Positions 5,170 to 8,109 of a stretch of 8,109 bases of DNA are shown here, one piece after another (the first letter of the stretch is position 1; each line of letters begins with the position of its first letter). Origin of the DNA: Candidatus Heimdallarchaeota archaeon (lineage in GTDB: Archaea; Asgardarchaeota; Heimdallarchaeia; Hodarchaeales; LC-3); assembly GCA_027364495.1 (NCBI GenBank), contig DAHXPE010000355.1:1-8109 (forward strand), in the 5' to 3' direction. The translations under genes and the position numbers were made by a program. The notes under the pieces are model-generated. The model was not told where the DNA came from. It saw nothing but the letters and a program-made list of their open reading frames with translations, and ran no database searches.

Positions 5170-5946
5170 ATGCAAGCATTAAATATTTTAATCCAGCTCC
5201 TTGTAATAATGTCACCAACAATTATTCTTATAGCAATTGTTGGGTTCATTTATTTTAATGGGAAAAATAAAAATCAAAAACTAGTCAATAAAACCCTTGA
5301 AAGATTGAATGAATACTTTTCTCCAATAGCTACTGAATTTATTGAAGTTAATAAATCACCTGCTGGTTATACCTATGGATTAACTTTGAAAAAGCCTTCA
5401 AAGGAAGAAAATGATCCATTACGTTTTATTCAGCATTTGAGGATTCATTTTTCTTTAGAAGATAGGCAAAATTTTATTTCTTTCTTTAAATTAATCATAA
5501 AAAAGCCTAAAGATTATTTTATAATAGAGGGAGATCTACTTGGACGAAACGATCACTTAAAGGTTGAAATAGCCGACATTAAGGCCTTTGGTAGATGGGA
5601 ATTAGAAAAAATACAAAACGAATGGGAAGACTTATCAGACTTTGAACCTCAATCTCAATTTTCACAAAAGTTTTTCCATAAAACCAATTATCCCAGAGCT
5701 TTAAAGCAACTTTATGATAATGAAACACATTTACAAAAATATATCTACAATTTAAAAGGTCTTTATAGAATTAGCATTAAAAGAAAGGAAGAATGGGGAT
5801 TTAGAATAGCATTAGTCATGGATTCAAAAGATAAAACTCAGTTTTATCTCGCACGAGAAATTACATTAAAAATTTTACGTGGATTACATGAAATAAATGT
5901 TGCAATATCCAAGCAACCAAAACGATACTTAGGATTAGAAAAATAA
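5170..5946 (+). CDS. Single-pass membrane protein of unknown function
   Basis: From ATG 5170 the product is 258 residues; a TTG at 5143 would add nine. Residues 4-30 form one hydrophobic segment (ILIQLLVIMSPTIILIAIVG) followed by basic residues (GKNKNQK), predicting a short outside N-terminus and a cytoplasmic body of ~225 residues. The body is mixed alpha/beta and highly charged, with many aromatic residues: an AGYTYGLTLKKP strand region, a helix over LRFIQHLRIHFSLEDRQNF, a YFIIEGDLLGR strand, a NYPRALKQLYDN helix and a closing segment with EITLKILRGLHEI. I recognise no family and no catalytic motif. It ends 2 bp from the convergent orc1/cdc6 stop. Given the nearby Arf-like GTPases, a membrane partner role is conceivable, but nothing in the sequence proves it. 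Confidence 0.7.
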   Translation: MQALNILIQLLVIMSPTIILIAIVGFIYFNGKNKNQKLVNKTLERLNEYFSPIATEFIEVNKSPAGYTYGLTLKKPSKEENDPLRFIQHLRIHFSLEDRQNFISFFKLIIKKPKDYFIIEGDLLGRNDHLKVEIADIKAFGRWELEKIQNEWEDLSDFEPQSQFSQKFFHKTNYPRALKQLYDNETHLQKYIYNLKGLYRISIKRKEEWGFRIALVMDSKDKTQFYLAREITLKILRGLHEINVAISKQPKRYLGLEK

Positions 5947-5948
5947 CT

Positions 5949-7211
5949 TTAAAACTCATAATTTATTTCGAGTTGCTCTTCTACTCTCTCGATAATAATG
6001 GAGATGGGGATATCAGTAATACTTATTCTTGCTCTTACTCCTCTTTTTCCTCTTCCGGTAGGAGAAACTTGCATATTGATCAGACCTAAATTTTTTAGAC
6101 TAATAAGATTAGACCTAAACGAAGATTCTTTTTTGGGTTCTTCATGCCATTCAATTGCTGCATTTTTATAGAATCGATAAGCATCTTTGATATTAAGTGT
6201 TGTAAAGCTTTTATTACTTAATCTCCTAGCTACACCTAATAAAGTGAGTAATTCATGAATTTTAAGTTCAGTCAAAATTTCTGATCGTAATTCAGGAAAT
6301 GTTTCCTTTTTCGCTTGTCGAATCAGATCAGCCTCTATTTCTTTTAAATTATTCTTTTCTGCCGCTTGAGCAGCACGCAAAAGTATTTCCAGTCCTAGGC
6401 GTATATTTTGATCATCAAACGTAATTTCGCTTATAAGTTGAATAATATCATCATCATAAGAACCTGGCTTGAGCGCTAACGAAGCCCGATAATTCAGTAT
6501 TTCATGAATTTGTTCTATTTTATAAGGAAAAAGTACAATTGTTTCAGTTATTCGTTGGTTCAATTCTGGAGAAACTAATAATTGCCATTCTGTGGGTCGA
6601 CTGATGAAAATAAGGGAAATCATGCTTTTTGATGTATTTGTTGGAAGTAAATCACTAAAACTAAATAGTCCATTTACTTCATCACTTGACAGTGAATTGA
6701 CTTCGTCAAGAATTAATATTAGATGTAGTTCGTTTTCAGCCAAAAAAGGAATCAAATATTGTGAAATTTGTTCTTCTAGACTTATTCCTTTCTTAACACC
6801 ATTAATACCTAAATCCTCGAAGACTGATCCTATAACTGAGACTAAAGATCTATGTTTCCAACAGTTTTGATAACTTGATACAATATTTACATGTTGCTTT
6901 GATTCTAAAGTGTTGGTATTTTTTTTATTTCCAAATTCTACTAATTCATGTACTGTCAATTTTACAAGGGAGGTCTTACCGGTACCAGGGCCACCGAGAA
7001 TCAATAGTATTGTGTTCAAATTTTGATGTGACTGCAAATTTCTAGAGATAACTTTGCTATCAAAATAAAATTTATAATTCGAAGCGAGTGCTTTCATTTC
7101 GTCAGTCCTGTATAGTAATTTTGGCGGTAAAAACTCTGGATTTAGAGAATTATTTAGAATAATATCTGTCAAACTATCAGCCTTTGAAGAAAATTGATTA
7201 AATAAGGGCAT
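5949..7211 (-). CDS. Orc1/Cdc6-type AAA+ replication initiator
   Basis: The 420-residue length fits archaeal Orc1/Cdc6 (~400). AAA+ domain: Walker A GGPGTGKTS at 73-81, Walker B LILILDE at 164-170, an ELNQRIT segment at 216-222 where an arginine finger is expected, and a sensor-2-like Arg271 in DDQNIRLGLEILLRAA. The C-terminal part (about 310-415) is a winged helix with the basic wing GRGKRGVRARI at 386-396, expected to bind origin DNA. The family binds ORB repeats and loads the MCM helicase. A departure is IFISRPTEW at the usual sensor-1 ISNxx position, where Arg replaces Asn. The N-terminal MPLFNQFSSKADSL lead and the KLLYRTDEMKALA segment match the family. Such genes often flank an origin, and a long gene-free AT-rich region lies upstream here. 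It may be one of several paralogues or element-borne. The ATG at 7211 is preceded by a fitting TATA box. Confidence 0.85.
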   Translation of the reverse strand: MPLFNQFSSKADSLTDIILNNSLNPEFLPPKLLYRTDEMKALASNYKFYFDSKVISRNLQSHQNLNTILLILGGPGTGKTSLVKLTVHELVEFGNKKNTNTLESKQHVNIVSSYQNCWKHRSLVSVIGSVFEDLGINGVKKGISLEEQISQYLIPFLAENELHLILILDEVNSLSSDEVNGLFSFSDLLPTNTSKSMISLIFISRPTEWQLLVSPELNQRITETIVLFPYKIEQIHEILNYRASLALKPGSYDDDIIQLISEITFDDQNIRLGLEILLRAAQAAEKNNLKEIEADLIRQAKKETFPELRSEILTELKIHELLTLLGVARRLSNKSFTTLNIKDAYRFYKNAAIEWHEEPKKESSFRSNLISLKNLGLINMQVSPTGRGKRGVRARISITDIPISIIIERVEEQLEINYEF

Positions 7212-7246
7212 TGTAAAAACATTAGACTTATGAATACTAAATTATG

Positions 7247-7254
7247 TTTATATG
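7247..7254 (-). promoter_or_regulatory. TATA box of orc1/cdc6
   Basis: On the minus strand this reads CATATAAA, 36-43 bases before the ATG. Transcription would start near 7222, giving a leader of about 10 nt. The motif and spacing fit archaeal promoters; the call is inferred. Confidence 0.45.
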
Positions 7255-7256
7255 TA

Positions 7257-7278
7257 CACTCTCGGGTAGAGCGTGAGA
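7257..7278. promoter_or_regulatory. GC-rich element beside the orc1/cdc6 promoter
   Basis: Thirteen of 22 bases are G or C, an island in very AT-rich surroundings. It holds a CTCT (7259-7262) / AGAG (7268-7271) inverted repeat around CGGGT, and a second TCTC (7260-7263) / GAGA (7275-7278) pair. It sits directly upstream of the TATA box, where an operator, a BRE-like site or an initiator-binding site would be expected. It does not match an ORB consensus I can recall. Confidence 0.3.
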
Positions 7279-7338
7279 AATCAATAAAATTATTAGACTT
7301 TTAACCTTTAGGTGAGTTCAAAACTCGAATTATTTAAC

Positions 7339-7350
7339 TTTTATATATAA
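7339..7350 (+). promoter_or_regulatory. Strong TATA-like box with no protein gene downstream
   Basis: TTTTATATATAA is a near-ideal archaeal TATA sequence. Transcription start would fall at about 7370, exactly where a less AT-rich, structured stretch begins. No open reading frame follows on the plus strand, so the likely product is a non-coding RNA. Because the motif is almost palindromic, it could also serve the minus strand. Confidence 0.4.
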
Positions 7351-7370
7351 ATTTACTAACATTTTGTTTA

Positions 7371-7465
7371 CGAGCAGTTCTGCTTAAAATACTCGAAGGC
7401 TTACGCTGAGGATCGTCAAAAGATTCGTAAAAACATATCAGAGTCAGGAATCATGGCTCTTTTTT
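7371..7465 (+). ncRNA. Candidate small non-coding RNA (~95 nt)
   Basis: The block between the TATA box and a terminator-like hairpin is richer in G and C than its surroundings. It contains an AGCA/TGCT hairpin (7373-7376 with 7381-7384), alternatively CGAG (7371-7374) with CTCG (7392-7395), and a TTACG/CGTAA pair (7401-7405 with 7426-7430). It ends in a 7-bp stem and T6. No protein frame spans it. It is not a tRNA: there is no T-loop or acceptor stem. No C/D or H/ACA box set is seen. Type and function are unknown. Confidence 0.35.
7440..7465 (+). terminator. Hairpin plus T-run terminator
   Basis: AGAGTCA (7440-7446) pairs with TGGCTCT (7454-7460) across a 7-base loop, with one T-G wobble, and T7460-7465 is a run of six T. 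U-runs end transcription in archaea, and the stem adds a bacterial-type intrinsic look. It would end a plus-strand transcript from the TATA box at 7339-7350. Confidence 0.5.
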
Positions 7466-7972
7466 GTCAATCCTAATGAGAAATAGCAATATCAGTAAAT
7501 TTATCAAATGAATAAAGAATATCTAGATTGGAAAAACAGGAGAAGATTCTGAATAATATTTTAAAGAGTATAAACAAAGAAAATCGGAATTATAATCAAA
7601 ACCAATATATTATTGCATATATAGTTTATTAGCAAATAAATTATAAAAAAAAAAAAGGAAAATAAAATAATATGATTTGGAAGATAGTTTTGAGAACATA
7701 TTTTAGGAATAGGGAATCCAGAAGGATCTAATTCAAAGAAAGAACACTAATGTAATACAAAAGAGAAACATATTCACCCAAAATCTTTTGAATGTTCTAA
7801 ATGAAAATATTTTTTTAAATTTAGCTGCCTCAAAGTTGATCAAAAAAACTAAAGATGCAAATCAATTAGGAAAAAATTCAATTTATTGATCATTTTTTAT
7901 TGTGTTTGACAATTGAGATATTTCCAAACGAATGCTAAGTCAATATTACGCACATAAACATAAAAATAACAT
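7466..7972. other. Very AT-rich gene-free region, candidate origin or DNA-unwinding zone
   Basis: About 500 bp contain no convincing gene on either strand; frames are broken by frequent stops. Visible details are an A12 run (7645-7656), two TTGATCA copies 50 bp apart (7836-7842 and 7886-7892), and T-runs at 7809-7816 and 7893-7898. Next to an orc1/cdc6 gene, such a stretch is a plausible DNA-unwinding element, but I find no clear set of ORB repeats, so the origin call is inference only. It may equally be a decayed intergenic region. Confidence 0.35.
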
Positions 7973-8109
7973 TTACCATGAAAAATTAATTTCTGGAATT
8001 GCTTTAATAACCGTTGAAACGGCTACTTTTAGCAAGTTTGATTGATCTAGTATCGAAGTTACCTCTATAGTTATATTAAATGCTCCCCCACCATAAATCA
8101 ATATTATTT
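7973..8109 (-). CDS. Partial gene, C-terminal 44 residues, running off the window
   Basis: A frame without stops enters at the right edge and ends at the TAA of 7973-7975. It reads IILIYGGGAFNITIEVTSI, then LDQSNLLKVAVSTVIKAIPEINFSW. The alternating hydrophobic strand after GGG and the amphipathic helix KVAVSTVIKAI look like folded protein. A stop-free 44 codons is uncommon in DNA this AT-rich. The family is not recognised. The GGGA...AIP pattern faintly recalls group II chaperonins, but the spacing is too short and the protein ends at once, so I do not call it that. Confidence 0.45.
   Translation of the reverse strand, partial: IILIYGGGAFNITIEVTSILDQSNLLKVAVSTVIKAIPEINFSW

Noticed and set aside
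6592..6870. Plus-strand frame of 92 codons
   Set aside because: It is the antisense shadow of the AAA+ domain of orc1/cdc6.
7508..7630. Short frames beginning MNKEYLDW and, in another frame, LEKQEKILNNILKSI
   Set aside because: Both are very short, interrupted and built from AT-rich codons; no homology is recognisable, so a decayed gene cannot be supported.
7671..7730. 19-codon frame beginning MIWKIVL
   Set aside because: It is too short, with no ribosome site at proper distance and no context.
7999..8035. Two nested 5-bp inverted repeats (TTGCT/AGCAA and CCGTT/AACGG)
   Set aside because: They lie inside the probable partial coding frame at the right edge and are short, so coding sequence explains them well enough.
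1..8109. CRISPR array, insertion sequence, tRNA or rRNA
   Set aside because: No regularly spaced direct repeats, transposase motifs, tRNA cloverleaf signals or rRNA segments are seen.

Overview
The window is most likely a piece of an Asgard-type archaeal genome (Lokiarchaeia- or Heimdallarchaeia-like). The DNA is AT-rich. It encodes an Orc1/Cdc6-type initiator, the KEOPS subunit Cgi121, a Tan1-like THUMP protein and an archaeal RimI/NAT-type acetyltransferase. It also encodes two eukaryote-like Arf-family small GTPases in tandem, a combination typical of Asgard lineages. The taxonomic call is an inference from gene content; no rRNA is present.

Left part (1-1952). The first 67 bases are an exact reverse-complement copy of 1181-1247, which lies inside a metallo-beta-lactamase (MBL) gene. 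Directly after this copy a lactate-racemase-like (LarA) C-terminal half begins with no N-terminal half, so the left edge is either an inverted chimera of assembly or amplification, or a real rearrangement. Convergent with larA are two minus-strand genes: a glyoxalase-II-like MBL hydrolase (1155-1952) and, coupled to it by a TGATG overlap, a phosphoesterase-like protein whose metal ligands look degenerate (523-1155).

Middle (1980-5946, all plus strand). A THUMP protein and Cgi121 overlap by 17 bp and form a tRNA-modification pair. Two Arf-like GTPases follow, joined by an ATGA overlap and a strong Shine-Dalgarno. Next come a GNAT N-acetyltransferase with a TTG start behind a hairpin-rich leader, and a single-pass membrane protein of unknown function.

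Right part (5949-8109). Orc1/Cdc6 is on the minus strand, tail to tail with the membrane protein (2 bp apart). Upstream of it lies about 760 bp without a convincing protein gene. That stretch holds a TATA-like promoter for orc1/cdc6, a GC-rich element beside it, and a candidate small RNA gene (TATA box, ~95-nt structured body, hairpin plus T-run). The rest is very AT-rich and is a candidate origin region next to the initiator gene. A reading frame open to the window edge (7973-8109, minus) is probably the C-terminus of another gene.

Taken together, the centre is about tRNA modification, protein acetylation and small-GTPase signalling, flanked by replication initiation on one side and lactate or thioester metabolism on the other. 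The best leads are the coupled Arf-like pair, the THUMP-Cgi121 pair, the candidate ncRNA/origin region, and the inverted repeat at the left edge, which should first be tested as an artefact.
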